A stretch of DNA of 64,000 nucleotides from Aestuariibaculum lutulentum (GTDB lineage Bacteria > Bacteroidota > Bacteroidia > Flavobacteriales > Flavobacteriaceae). Both the position numbers and the translations under genes were made by a program. The notes beneath the pieces are model-generated. The model was not told the DNA's origin. It worked only from the letters and a program-made list of their open reading frames with translations, and did not search any database. Positions 1 to 8,519 of this stretch are shown one piece after another; position 1 is the stretch's first letter; every line of letters starts with the position of its first letter. The DNA lies in the NCBI RefSeq assembly GCF_032926325.1, contig NZ_CP136709.1:2946501-3010500 (forward strand). The letters run 5' to 3'.

Positions 1-1068
1 AATGCAATGTTTCAGACAATTCATTTTTGTGTTTCCTGTCCAGTAAAAATCAGGAAGTGGTTGGGTGTTTTTTAAATGATTTAAGGTTTTGTAATCCGGC
101 ATGAAAGCCCAGTACATGCCTCTCATATATTCTCGCCAGCCAATAATTTGCCTTATAAAGCCTTCTACTTGTGAAATCTGGATGTGTTTACCGTATTGGG
201 TCCAGTAATTTAAAACGGTATCGACAACGTTTTTTGGTGAAATGAGTTTCAAATTCATGGCAAATGACAATCGAGAGTGATATAGATTCACTTCCTTTGT
301 GTGCATAGCGTCCTGATAATCGCCAAAATGAACCAGAAGATTTTCACAAAAGTATTTAAGTTGACTTAAAGCTTGCTCTCGGTTTATAGGGTATTCGAAA
401 GTATGAGCCTCAAATATTCCAATGGTTTTTATGTTTTTACTTTTTATCAATTCCAGAATATTTGAAACCTCATTATCGAAGTTCTTATATGGCGGAATAT
501 AGGGAGAGCCTTTCCATTTGTTTCTATTGCTTTTATCGAAATTCCATTTGCCGCCTTCCGGTTGATTCGCAACTATTAAAATGTTGTGTTTTTTACGCAT
601 ATGGCGGTAAAACGTTTCCATAAGGAGGTGATTTTTATCCTTGAAAAAAGTTTTTAAATCAAAGCGTTTCGTATAAAAATGTTCGGTTGAAAATGCTTGC
701 GATGGTATTGCCAGTGTTTTTGTGAAATTAAGTAGTTGCTCGTCCAATCTATACTCGTCAGGAAGCTGGTATTCAAATTTTTCAATGTTAAAGATATTGA
801 TGAGTATATTTAAATTCTCAACCAGATTTTGAGTGTTTTTAGGATTGTCTAATGTGATGTATTCAACTTGGAAGCCTTTCGATTTTAATAACCTTGCAAA
901 ATTGCGCATGGCAGCAAAGAAGCCAGTAATTTTTTGAATATGATGCGTGACATAATCGGTTTCCTGACGCATTTCAAACATACAATACACGTAATTATCC
1001 TGCTTTGTTTTATACCAGCTGTGTTTGCTGTTTAGTTGGTCGCCTAGTATAAGTCTAAGGGTTTTCAA
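1..1068 (-). CDS. Fe-S-type (6-4) photolyase / cryptochrome-related protein, 3' end cut by window
   Basis: DNA-repair flavoprotein of the FeS-BCP photolyase (PhrB-like) family, which repairs UV photoproducts with light. The 356 visible residues begin KTLRLILGDQLN after the start, the usual opening of this family, and run through an antenna-binding Rossmann domain into the FAD helical domain (QVEGFIRQIIGWREYMRG). MNCL just before the window edge matches the first Fe-S ligand cysteine of the family; the other ligands lie outside the window. Family members are about 500 aa, so roughly 140 residues are missing. I chose a TTG start at 1066-1068 because it is the only one giving the family N-terminus; the next ATG is far inside. 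It lies 3 bp after the cryptochrome DASH stop, so it is the last visible gene of the minus-strand light operon. Confidence 0.88.
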   Translation of the reverse strand, partial: MKTLRLILGDQLNSKHSWYKTKQDNYVYCMFEMRQETDYVTHHIQKITGFFAAMRNFARLLKSKGFQVEYITLDNPKNTQNLVENLNILINIFNIEKFEYQLPDEYRLDEQLLNFTKTLAIPSQAFSTEHFYTKRFDLKTFFKDKNHLLMETFYRHMRKKHNILIVANQPEGGKWNFDKSNRNKWKGSPYIPPYKNFDNEVSNILELIKSKNIKTIGIFEAHTFEYPINREQALSQLKYFCENLLVHFGDYQDAMHTKEVNLYHSRLSFAMNLKLISPKNVVDTVLNYWTQYGKHIQISQVEGFIRQIIGWREYMRGMYWAFMPDYKTLNHLKNTQPLPDFYWTGNTKMNCLKHCI

Positions 1069-1071
1069 ATT

Positions 1072-2385
1072 TTAAAACAGCGTAGTTTGAAGCCATAAAC
1101 GTTGGTACGAAGCGTTTTTGTCGTAATTCTCGGCTTGCGATTTTATATTAAATTTTCGGTCTCTTGGGTCGTTGCCTACACCTGCTACATACATCCAGTT
1201 ACCATAATTGCTGTGCACATCGTAATCAAGAAGCAGACTTTCAAAATAACTGGCTCCAATGCGCCAGTCTAATTTTAAATGTTTAGCAAAGTAGCTGGCT
1301 ACATTTTGTCTGCCACGATTACTCATCCAGCCTGTTTTGTTAAGTTCAATCATATTAGCATTAACGAAAGGTTCAGGTGTTTTGCCTTCTATCCATTTTA
1401 GAATGATATCATTATCGTTTAACCATGGGTAAGTTTTATCAAGGATGCCTTCAATTTTAAAAATGAGATTTCCGTTTTTTAGAGATAGGTATTTGAAATA
1501 GTCTCTCCAGATGAGTTCGAAGACGAGCCAGTAGGTGGATTGATTACTGAAATATTCTTTTTCAAACTGCTTTACTTTATAATAAATAAGTTTAGCAGAA
1601 ACGCATCCATTGGCTAGCCAGGGTGATAGCTTAGAGCTGTAGTCTGTACCAATAAGTCCATTTCTTGTGTTTTTGTAAACCCCTAGGTTTTTAGTGTTGA
1701 ACATATAATGTTGAATATGTTTTAAGGCTTCGGTCTCACCTCCTTTAAAAGGAAATGCGCTTTTAGGGTGTGTCTTGAAATCTTCAAATCCTAAATCTGT
1801 TAACGAAGGAATTTTAGTGGTATTATTAATTTTTGGTTGATTGAAATTAATGAGGTAGTCTTTACAAATGGGCCGAACATTAATCTGTTTTTCAATAATT
1901 TTCCGGAAGTCGGTAAATACATTTGGAAGATGTTCAATTTTAAATGGTAAATCTAGTGGGTGAAATAAAAACTGATCGTAAGATGTTGTAAAAAGAATAT
2001 TCTTGGAAAGTTGATTCTTAACTTTTCTAAGTACAGAAGTTTCTTCTGGTGTCCATTCTTCCTGTAGATAAATTTCGGTAACTTGATGGTTGACAACTAA
2101 ATTAGGAATGCAGTTTTCAGGTTTATCGAGATAAACGAATAATGGAATGTTATGTTTTTTAAGATTATTTTTTAAATCGGAAACAGATTCAATTAGAAAT
2201 CTGGCACGAAATTTTTCGGTCTTTTTAAATCCGAAACGGTTCATTTTAAATTGTCTGGGGTCGAAACAGTAAACAGCAATAACTTTCTTGCCCTTGGTGA
2301 TGGCTTTTGTTATGGACGAATTATCATGAATCCTTAAATTATTTCGAAACCAGATTAAGCTTGTTTTGTTTTCCTGCGTTTGCAT
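1072..2385 (-). CDS. Cryptochrome DASH / deoxyribodipyrimidine photolyase
   Basis: Blue-light flavoprotein of the photolyase/cryptochrome superfamily, most like cryptochrome DASH, which binds FAD and a folate antenna and repairs cyclobutane dimers mainly in single-stranded DNA. The 437 aa start with SLIWFRNNLRIHDN (alpha/beta antenna domain, about residues 8-140). The FAD-binding helical domain shows SKLSPWLANGCVS (about 255) and the DASH-type end WMYVAGVGNDPRDRKFN near residue 400. Its length is normal. The first 31 bp overlap the end of the DUF2256 gene, and its stop lies 3 bp before the Fe-S photolyase start, so the three are probably translated from one transcript. DASH and not a classical CPD photolyase is inferred from the C-terminal motif. 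Confidence 0.9.
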   Translation of the reverse strand: MQTQENKTSLIWFRNNLRIHDNSSITKAITKGKKVIAVYCFDPRQFKMNRFGFKKTEKFRARFLIESVSDLKNNLKKHNIPLFVYLDKPENCIPNLVVNHQVTEIYLQEEWTPEETSVLRKVKNQLSKNILFTTSYDQFLFHPLDLPFKIEHLPNVFTDFRKIIEKQINVRPICKDYLINFNQPKINNTTKIPSLTDLGFEDFKTHPKSAFPFKGGETEALKHIQHYMFNTKNLGVYKNTRNGLIGTDYSSKLSPWLANGCVSAKLIYYKVKQFEKEYFSNQSTYWLVFELIWRDYFKYLSLKNGNLIFKIEGILDKTYPWLNDNDIILKWIEGKTPEPFVNANMIELNKTGWMSNRGRQNVASYFAKHLKLDWRIGASYFESLLLDYDVHSNYGNWMYVAGVGNDPRDRKFNIKSQAENYDKNASYQRLWLQTTLF

Positions 2386-2507
2386 TGTTCGCTACAATAT
2401 TTTACATCGTTCCAGTGATTTTTCCATTTTTTACGCCACGAAAAGGGTCGGTTACAAACCGGGCATATTTTAACCGGTAAATTTTCTTTTTTTACTGTTT
2501 TTGGCAC
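2355..2507 (-). CDS. DUF2256 zinc-ribbon-like small protein (50 aa)
   Basis: Small protein with the DUF2256 signature: CPVCNRPFSWRKKWKNHW followed by VKYCSEQC, i.e. two CxxC-type cysteine pairs that probably bind zinc. Function unknown; family members are repeatedly encoded next to photolyases and cryptochromes, as here. The start is GTG at 2505-2507, the only start giving the full motif. The stop lies 31 bp inside the cryptochrome DASH gene, and the start is 2 bp after the stop of the SDR gene, so it is tightly coupled on both sides. Easily missed because of its size and GTG start. Confidence 0.85.
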   Translation of the reverse strand: MPKTVKKENLPVKICPVCNRPFSWRKKWKNHWNDVKYCSEQCKRRKTKQA

Positions 2508-2509
2508 AA

Positions 2510-3934
2510 TTAAGCTTTGGCTAATTGGTTAATCATGCCTTTAAAAATAAAACCATGAAAAGGTAAAACACTATGCCAATAGAGTCTTCCGGCTAGACCT
2601 CGTGGTCTAAATGTGGCGCGTTGGTAGACTTTACCTTTGTTGACTCTAAACTCCAGCCAGGCTTCTCCGGGTAGTTTCATTTCAGCAAAAAGAACTAACC
2701 GTTTTTGCTGTCTGTCGGCTATAAGCACACGCCAAAAATCTAAAGCATCTCCGGTGTGTATTTCTGTTTTATTAGTTCGACCACGACGTAAACCAATCCC
2801 TCCAACAAGTTTGTCTAAAAACCCTCGAATTTGCCATAAAAAATTACCATAATACCAGCCGTTTTCGCCGCCAATAGCCCATATTTTATCTAAAGTGCGT
2901 TGTTCGTCTATTACGTGCTGTTCTTTTATATCTTTAAAACAACCGTATTTAGGAACTTTTAAATATTTACTTGAAGCGCGTTTTTTGTGTCGGCTATTAA
3001 TAAGGGCATCTTTCCAGCTTGAGGCAATATGATTACTTTCAATTTTTTCGAACGCTAATGCAACAGCATTTTTGTAAGTCATAGGCTTAACTTCTAATAA
3101 CGTATTAATATTACTGGGTTTTCCAATAATTTCTATCCCCATGCTGTTTACTAGACTTCTGGCGAGTTTGTATGATGTGGATGTAACAAAATACAGCCAG
3201 TAACTGGATAGTTTAGGAGTCATAACCGGGAGCGTAACAATGTATCGTTTTAATTGCCGGATTTCAGCAAACTCCAGCAACATGGTTTTATAAGTTAAAA
3301 TTTCCGGACCAAAAATATCGTGAGATGTATTATAAAGTTCTGTTCGGCCTAAAGCCTTAACCAAAAAACTTAAAACATCTCTAATACCAATAGGCTGTGT
3401 TTTAGTATTCAGCCATTTTGGAGTAACCATCACAGGGAGTTTTTCAACTAAATCTCTAATGATTTCGAAGCTGGCGCTACCAGAACCTACAATAATACCT
3501 GCTTTGAAGACGGTCAAGGCATAAACCTTAGATTTTAGAGTATTTTCTACATTTTTTCTCGATAACAAATGTTTAGAAAGCTTGGTGTCGTTGGTAATGC
3601 CGCTTAGGTAAATAACCTGTCTGGCATTCGTGGTTTCGATATAGTTTTTGAAATTAACAGCGCAGGCTTCTTCCATTTTATGAAACTGGTCGACCGACGT
3701 AGACATGGAATGAATCAAGTAGTAGGCCGCATCAATATCTTTCGGGATATTTCCTAATGTTTCGGGTTTTAAAAAATCGGCTTCAACAACTTCAATGTCC
3801 TCTTCCTCAAAAAATTTTTGTTCGGTTCTCAGTTTTCCGCGAACAGCGCAAACTACACTATGCCCTTCGTTTAAAAGGAGAGGGATGATGCGTTTCCCAA
3901 TGTAGCCTGTTGCTCCTGTAATGAGAACTTTCAT
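2510..3934 (-). CDS. SDR-family NAD(P)-binding protein with C-terminal DUF2867
   Basis: Two-part protein of 474 aa. Residues 1 to about 290 form an atypical short-chain dehydrogenase/NmrA-like Rossmann domain opening with MKVLITGATGYIGKRI, the glycine-rich nucleotide loop, as in YbjT-type proteins. The last 150 residues (from about GENGWYYGNFLWQIRGFLDK to the end) match DUF2867, with the typical GDALDFWRV and LPGEAWLEF motifs. Substrate unknown. It sits between a flavin reductase (17 bp upstream gap) and DUF2256. In many bacteria this fusion accompanies photolyase genes, which fits a role in light or redox stress; that role is inferred. Confidence 0.85.
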   Translation of the reverse strand: MKVLITGATGYIGKRIIPLLLNEGHSVVCAVRGKLRTEQKFFEEEDIEVVEADFLKPETLGNIPKDIDAAYYLIHSMSTSVDQFHKMEEACAVNFKNYIETTNARQVIYLSGITNDTKLSKHLLSRKNVENTLKSKVYALTVFKAGIIVGSGSASFEIIRDLVEKLPVMVTPKWLNTKTQPIGIRDVLSFLVKALGRTELYNTSHDIFGPEILTYKTMLLEFAEIRQLKRYIVTLPVMTPKLSSYWLYFVTSTSYKLARSLVNSMGIEIIGKPSNINTLLEVKPMTYKNAVALAFEKIESNHIASSWKDALINSRHKKRASSKYLKVPKYGCFKDIKEQHVIDEQRTLDKIWAIGGENGWYYGNFLWQIRGFLDKLVGGIGLRRGRTNKTEIHTGDALDFWRVLIADRQQKRLVLFAEMKLPGEAWLEFRVNKGKVYQRATFRPRGLAGRLYWHSVLPFHGFIFKGMINQLAKA

Positions 3935-3951
3935 GGTTGTATATTTTCAAA

Positions 3952-4578
3952 TTAGTTTTCTGATAATTGCTTTGGGCGCTGGTATTCCAGACGTTTTTCA
4001 AACTTAGGAATCGTATAGGCGTCTAGTCCGTTAATGGAAGCAATTTCAGCTTTTGAAAGATTTATAAATCCGTCGTCTTCGAGTAAATCATCATTTAAAA
4101 ACAAGCCTTCAACTTCTCCAATAAGTAGAATGGTATCGTTTTCTTTAATAAAATATTCAGAAACATATCTCATTTGTAACTGCACCGGAGCATTCTGAAC
4201 AAATGGAGCAAAACAGTCATTCTTATATTCTGATATTAAATTCGTTACCTCAAATTCAGAAACGTCTTTACTGTATTTTGCCGACGTATGATGCGCATCT
4301 TCAATAATGGTTTTATGTATGTGATTAATGGTGTAAACACCGGTTTCCTTGATGTTTTCGTAGGTATTTCTTAAAACGGTAGTTGGTCGCAGGATGAAAC
4401 CGAGAAGTGGCGGATGACTACCTAAATGCGTTACCGAGCTAAACACAGCTACATTTTCAATGCCATCCTTAGATTTGGTGCCAATGAGATTGGCGCTTTT
4501 AAATCCCGAACAACTATTAATTAAATTGATGCGGTACAGATGATGCATGTCATTAATATCTTTACTACTGAAATACAT
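3952..4578 (-). CDS. Flavin reductase-like protein (FMN-binding split barrel)
   Basis: A 208-aa protein of the flavin reductase/split-barrel FMN-binding fold. Recognisable pieces are the N-terminal SCSGFKSANLIGTKSKDG, the barrel strand HPPLLGFILRPTTVLRNTYENI, and TGVYTINHIH, which commonly surround the FMN site. It may supply reduced flavin or reduce a flavin-linked substrate for the neighbouring photolyases, but no partner is proven. Its ATG overlaps the stop of the UbiB-like kinase by one base (TAATG), so the two are translationally coupled. Confidence 0.82.
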   Translation of the reverse strand: MYFSSKDINDMHHLYRINLINSCSGFKSANLIGTKSKDGIENVAVFSSVTHLGSHPPLLGFILRPTTVLRNTYENIKETGVYTINHIHKTIIEDAHHTSAKYSKDVSEFEVTNLISEYKNDCFAPFVQNAPVQLQMRYVSEYFIKENDTILLIGEVEGLFLNDDLLEDDGFINLSKAEIASINGLDAYTIPKFEKRLEYQRPKQLSEN

Positions 4579-5891
4579 TATTGAAGCGTTTTAAAATTGT
4601 TGATTTTTATGTCTTTGGCTTTTAAATCAAACATGAGGTTGTATAAGCCAAAAAAGGTTCGGTTGATGTAAATGAAATGTTTAGAACCCCGATTGCCATT
4701 CATTTGTTTAAGTTCGGTACTTTTACTGTAACGCTGTCCCATTTCGGAAATAGCTTTAAAAAATGCTTTGTTTGAAAAGTCGAAAGTTTCGGCATGAAAT
4801 GGTTGCGTAAACAAGCTAAGCATGTCGAAAAACATAGCTGAGAAAAACTCTAATTCTTCTTTACTGTCATCTTCTCGTAATATTTCTAATTCAAACATTT
4901 TGGCCTTAAAAACTTCTGGATTATTGATGTTTTCCTTTTTTGCTAACTCAAAATAAGGTTTGTAAAAGCTATCGGGAACAGTTTTAATACAACCAAAATC
5001 GAGAACAATGAGTTCTCCATGTTCAGAAACCAGAAAATTTCCAGGATGCGGGTCGGCATGGACTTTTTTTAGAACATGCATCTGGTACATATAAAAATCC
5101 CATAGTGCCTGACCGAGTTTTTGAGCTGTTATATCATCGGAATTGTGGGCGGTGAATTCCGAAAGGTGTTCACCGTTCATCCAATCCATAGTAATAATGC
5201 GCTCCGATGACAAGTTCTCGTAATAATTCGGGAACTTTAAGTTAGGGATATGTTTACAGCTTTCTGCAATAAATTTACTTTGTTCAACTTCTAAAATATA
5301 GTTGGTTTCTTCAATAAGTTTGTTTTCTACCTCTTTAAAATACTTGTCAGAATCCTTTCCTCTAATATTAAACATTTTAATAGCAATAGGTTTTACCAAA
5401 GCCAAATCGCTGGCAATACTGTTAGCGACTCCAGGATATTGAATTTTCACAGCAAGTTTTTTCCCATCCTTTTCGGCTTCATGTACCTGACCAATACTGG
5501 CGGCATTTACAGAATTAAGGTTAAAAGAGTCGTAAATCTGGCTTGGTAATTTCCCTAAATTTGTTTTAAATGTTTTTAGCACCAAAGGCGCGGATAGCGG
5601 CGGAACAGAAAACTGCGACAAAGAAAATTTCTCAACATAAGCAGTTGGTAAAATATTCTTTTCCATGCTAAGCATTTGTGCCACTTTTAAAGCGCTGCCT
5701 TTAAGCTGTTTTAGGCTGTCGTAAATATCTTCAGCATTATTTTTGTTAAGCGTTTCTAAGGCTTCGGCCTCAGATTTAGTGATTTTGTCGCCGTAATATT
5801 TTAAATAATTCACGCCAACTTTAGCACCAGTAGAAACGAGTTTCGTGGCCCTTTGAATTTTGGATGTTGGTATGTGATCTATGGTTTTCAT
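4578..5891 (-). CDS. ABC1/AarF/UbiB-family atypical kinase-like protein
   Basis: Member of the UbiB (ADCK/COQ8) protein-kinase-like family, whose members support quinone biosynthesis or lipid homeostasis and bind ATP. The 437 aa contain an Ala-rich loop (NAASIGQVHEA, about residue 140), the invariant lysine in KKLAVKIQYPG, the catalytic-loop sequence HADPHPGNF (about 280) and the metal-binding DFG in LDFGC (about 298). The family KxGQ motif appears as KVAQ (about residue 67), with alanine replacing glycine. Lies 9 bp after the TetR regulator and overlaps the flavin reductase start by one base. Its link to the light operon is seen from context only. Confidence 0.87.
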   Translation of the reverse strand: MKTIDHIPTSKIQRATKLVSTGAKVGVNYLKYYGDKITKSEAEALETLNKNNAEDIYDSLKQLKGSALKVAQMLSMEKNILPTAYVEKFSLSQFSVPPLSAPLVLKTFKTNLGKLPSQIYDSFNLNSVNAASIGQVHEAEKDGKKLAVKIQYPGVANSIASDLALVKPIAIKMFNIRGKDSDKYFKEVENKLIEETNYILEVEQSKFIAESCKHIPNLKFPNYYENLSSERIITMDWMNGEHLSEFTAHNSDDITAQKLGQALWDFYMYQMHVLKKVHADPHPGNFLVSEHGELIVLDFGCIKTVPDSFYKPYFELAKKENINNPEVFKAKMFELEILREDDSKEELEFFSAMFFDMLSLFTQPFHAETFDFSNKAFFKAISEMGQRYSKSTELKQMNGNRGSKHFIYINRTFFGLYNLMFDLKAKDIKINNFKTLQ

Positions 5892-5900
5892 GGCTGTTGT

Positions 5901-6557
5901 TTAAGACATTTGTACTTTTTCTTTAAACAGAAATTTTCCAAGGTCGATTATGCTTTTTATTGGTGTTGTATTGATAATGTCGAAACTGGTATTAACCGAT
6001 TTTTCAATGAAGATATCTGTTTTTTCAAATTTTGCAGAGGTATCATTTAGCCAGAATTCTATTGTAACTACTAGTTGAAACCAGGCAGATTCGGTCAATG
6101 CTTTTTGCTGAAATTTATCAATGTCTTTTTGTTTCGTTTCAATAGTTTCAATGTTTAAGTCTTCAATAAATTCAATGAAACTTTGTCTTAGTGTAGAAAG
6201 TACTTTTAAACGTTTCAAATCTGTTTTATAACCGTCTAGCATAAAAACTACAAAGCTTCTGTTAGCAGTCAGTATTTCAAAAAAAGTATAGTAAAAGCTC
6301 AGAAGCTTGTCTCTGGAATCGAAAGCCCTGAAATCAGGGGCTTTTTCAAGTAGAGTTTTGGTGTTTACATAGAACTGATTGAAAATGCCTTTTTCTAAAC
6401 CTTCAAAAGAACCGAAGAATCCGTAGAACAACGGTTCTTCCGTTCCCATAACTTTACATAATGAAAATATAGTCTTTGGTCGTGCGTTATGTTCCAGAAC
6501 ATAATTCATATAATAAGACATAAAGTCTTCCTTCGAGATAGATTTTTTTTTAGCCAT
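5901..6557 (-). CDS. TetR-family transcriptional regulator
   Basis: A 218-aa protein with a TetR-like N-terminal helix-turn-helix of about 55 residues (SKEDFMSYYMNYVLEHNARPKT to FYGFFGSFEGLEK) and a helical ligand/dimer domain. It is first in the minus-strand operon that continues through the photolyases, so it probably controls that operon and itself. A perfect 16-bp palindrome and a longer inverted repeat lie 35-75 bp upstream and are candidate operators. The N-terminal domain is divergent from textbook TetR sequences, so the effector cannot be predicted. Confidence 0.8.
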   Translation of the reverse strand: MAKKKSISKEDFMSYYMNYVLEHNARPKTIFSLCKVMGTEEPLFYGFFGSFEGLEKGIFNQFYVNTKTLLEKAPDFRAFDSRDKLLSFYYTFFEILTANRSFVVFMLDGYKTDLKRLKVLSTLRQSFIEFIEDLNIETIETKQKDIDKFQQKALTESAWFQLVVTIEFWLNDTSAKFEKTDIFIEKSVNTSFDIINTTPIKSIIDLGKFLFKEKVQMS

Positions 6558-6616
6558 AACAGAAGCGTATTTATTGGTAAAGATACAAAATGTTTAATCT
6601 TTTAAAGTTAAAGTTA

Positions 6617-6632
6617 AACAAAATATTTTGTT
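6617..6632. promoter_or_regulatory. Perfect 16-bp palindrome, candidate TetR operator
   Basis: AACAAAATATTTTGTT is a perfect inverted repeat 60 bp upstream of the TetR-like gene and about 100 bp upstream of the divergent DUF2911 gene. A second pair of arms, TGTTTAA at 6591-6597 and TTAAACA at 6614-6620, flanks a near-consensus -7 element (TATCTTTA, minus strand) region. TetR proteins commonly bind 15-30 bp palindromes in such shared upstream regions. The assignment is inference. Confidence 0.45.
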
Positions 6633-6735
6633 AATTTTAATTAATCGAGTTTGTTTCGTGAGATTTGATTATTTTTAGAGGAGTATAAGAAGTTTTATTA
6701 ATTTTAAGATTCAATAACTAAACAACTACATCAAA

Positions 6736-7584
6736 ATGAAAAAAATTATCGCTTCTGTTTTATTTGTGGCCATGTCATTCACAGGCTTTTCACAGATTAA
6801 AACACCGCAACCTAGTCCGACTTCTAAAATTGAACAAATGGTTGGATTAACTAATATGACTTTAGAATACAGTCGCCCAAGCATGAGAGGGCGGGTTATA
6901 TTTGGAGATTTGGTTCCTTATAATAAGTTATGGCGTTTGGGAGCCAATGCCAACACAAAAATTAGTTTTAACACCGATGTAACTATTGGCGATTCTAAAG
7001 TTAAGGCAGGGGAGTATGCTGTTTTTGCAACGCCAGGAAAGGACTCGTGGGAGGTTGTGTTTTACAGTGATACGTCAAACTGGGGAACACCTCAAAAATG
7101 GGATGATTCTAAAGTAGTGGCTAAGGCTAAAGCTGAAGTTTACAAAATGCCGGTAAAGATTGAAACGTTTACCATGACCTTTGACGATTTAACAAACAAT
7201 TCGGCAATATTAGGTATTTTATGGGAAGATGTTTATGTAGGCGTAAAAATTGATGTGCCAACCGAGTCTATAGTTTCAGCTTCTATTGAAAAAACGATGA
7301 ATGGGCCGGGTGCAGGTGATTATTATTCTGCGGCTGTATATTATTTACAAGAAGGTAAAGACATTAATCAAGCGAAGGAATGGATTGATAAATCGATAGA
7401 GATGGCTGGCGATAAAGCACCGTTTTGGCAGTTAAGACAACAGTCTTTAATTTATGCAAAGGCCGGTGATAAGAAAGGAGCTATTGCTGCTGCTAAGAAA
7501 TCTTTATCTGGCGCTGAAGCTGCCGGAAATGCTGATTATGTGAAAATGAACAAAGATTCTTTAAAAGAGTGGGGTGCTATGTAA
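6736..7584 (+). CDS. DUF2911 domain-containing secreted protein with TPR-like C-terminus
   Basis: A 282-aa exported protein. It has a signal peptide (KIIASVLFVAMSFTGFSQ, cleavage near residue 19), a DUF2911 domain (about 25-190) with the typical RPSMRGR.IFG.LVPYNKLWRLGANANT stretch, and a C-terminal region from about 200 with helical pairs resembling TPRs (SAAVYYLQEGKDINQAKEW). DUF2911 proteins are abundant in Bacteroidota and have no established activity. It stands alone: divergent from the TetR operon and closed downstream by a hairpin terminator. Confidence 0.85.
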   Translation: MKKIIASVLFVAMSFTGFSQIKTPQPSPTSKIEQMVGLTNMTLEYSRPSMRGRVIFGDLVPYNKLWRLGANANTKISFNTDVTIGDSKVKAGEYAVFATPGKDSWEVVFYSDTSNWGTPQKWDDSKVVAKAKAEVYKMPVKIETFTMTFDDLTNNSAILGILWEDVYVGVKIDVPTESIVSASIEKTMNGPGAGDYYSAAVYYLQEGKDINQAKEWIDKSIEMAGDKAPFWQLRQQSLIYAKAGDKKGAIAAAKKSLSGAEAAGNADYVKMNKDSLKEWGAM

Positions 7585-7603
7585 TGGTATTTCAATATGA
7601 TAT

Positions 7604-7635
7604 AAAAAAAGCGCCATATTTAAGGCGCTTTTTTT
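7604..7635. terminator. Bidirectional intrinsic terminator
   Basis: AAAAAAAGCGCC, an 8-base loop, then GGCGCTTTTTTT. The A and T runs on both sides allow it to end both the DUF2911 transcript (plus) and the DsbA-family transcript (minus), which converge here. Confidence 0.85.
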
Positions 7636-7641
7636 ATTTTA

Positions 7642-8334
7642 CTAACAGTTTCCATTTATATCGCAGGAGTTGTCGTCCGCAACTATTATTAAATTATTTT
7701 GGTGTTTATCCCAGGCATCCTGAAGAGCTTTAGAGAATACTTCAACAGGTTGTGCCCCGGAAATTCCATATTTGTTATCTAAAACAAAAAACGGCACAGA
7801 GTTAATCCCCAGATTTCTGGCTTCCATTTGGTCTTGTCTTACGTCGTAGGCGAAATCATCAGATTCTAACATCTGTTTCACTTTGAAAGTATTTAAGCCT
7901 ACAGATTTTGCAAGATCTAATAAAACCGTATGATCATCAATATTTTCACCTTCAGTTAAATGTGCTTTAAGTAGTGCTTCTTTTGTTTTGTTAGCTAGTC
8001 CTTCTTCTTTGGCAAAATGTAACAGGCGAAGCGCATTAAAGGAGTTTGCAGGAACAGATTGTTCCAGATTAAAATCTAATCCTGCATTAGCAGCCATTGC
8101 CGTCACATTATTAAACATATGTTTGGCGCTTTCATAATCAATGCCTTTGCTCTCTACAAAATGCGTTAAGGCATCTGTTGTAGTTGTTGTTTTTAAATTA
8201 GGATCAAGCTCAAAACTTTTCCATTCTACGGTTATTTTTTCTTTTTCAGGGAAACTGTTTAAAGCAGATTCAAAATGTCTTTTTCCGATATAACAGAAGG
8301 GGCAACGTATATCGGACCATATTTTTATGTGCAT
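7642..8334 (-). CDS. DsbA-family (FrnE-like) thiol oxidoreductase
   Basis: Thioredoxin-fold protein of the FrnE/DsbA subfamily (230 aa), with no signal peptide and so cytoplasmic. The redox motif CPFC is at residues 12-15 (IWSDIRCPFCYIGKRHFE), followed by the helical insertion and the cis-proline region GINSVPFFVLDNKYGISGAQP. FrnE-like proteins act as disulfide oxidoreductases or isomerases, some in stress tolerance. The C-terminal tail DDNSCDINGNC adds two further cysteines, which is uncommon and could bind metal or act as a resolving pair. Single gene with its own upstream region, facing DUF2911. Confidence 0.88.
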   Translation of the reverse strand: MHIKIWSDIRCPFCYIGKRHFESALNSFPEKEKITVEWKSFELDPNLKTTTTTDALTHFVESKGIDYESAKHMFNNVTAMAANAGLDFNLEQSVPANSFNALRLLHFAKEEGLANKTKEALLKAHLTEGENIDDHTVLLDLAKSVGLNTFKVKQMLESDDFAYDVRQDQMEARNLGINSVPFFVLDNKYGISGAQPVEVFSKALQDAWDKHQNNLIIVADDNSCDINGNC

Positions 8335-8414
8335 AATTTTTTCTTTGTATTTGCAATTAGACGAGTTCTGTATTTGAAACTTTCAGAATATTCAAAACAA
8401 AAATATTAAAAGTA

Positions 8415-8428
8415 GCTACTTAGGTAGC
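8415..8428. promoter_or_regulatory. Palindrome GCTAC-N4-GTAGC between divergent genes
   Basis: GCTACTTAGGTAGC lies 80 bp upstream of the FrnE-like DsbA gene and 90 bp upstream of the secreted PepSY-like gene. The half-site geometry (5 + 4 + 5) suits a dimeric regulator. No assignment to a protein is possible. Confidence 0.3.
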
Positions 8429-8519
8429 ATGGCTGATTTAATTAAAAACCTAATTTTGACATTGAATTTTTCTCCCTAAATAATAGCAATAGTATTTTGT
8501 TTAATTTAAATCTATTGTC

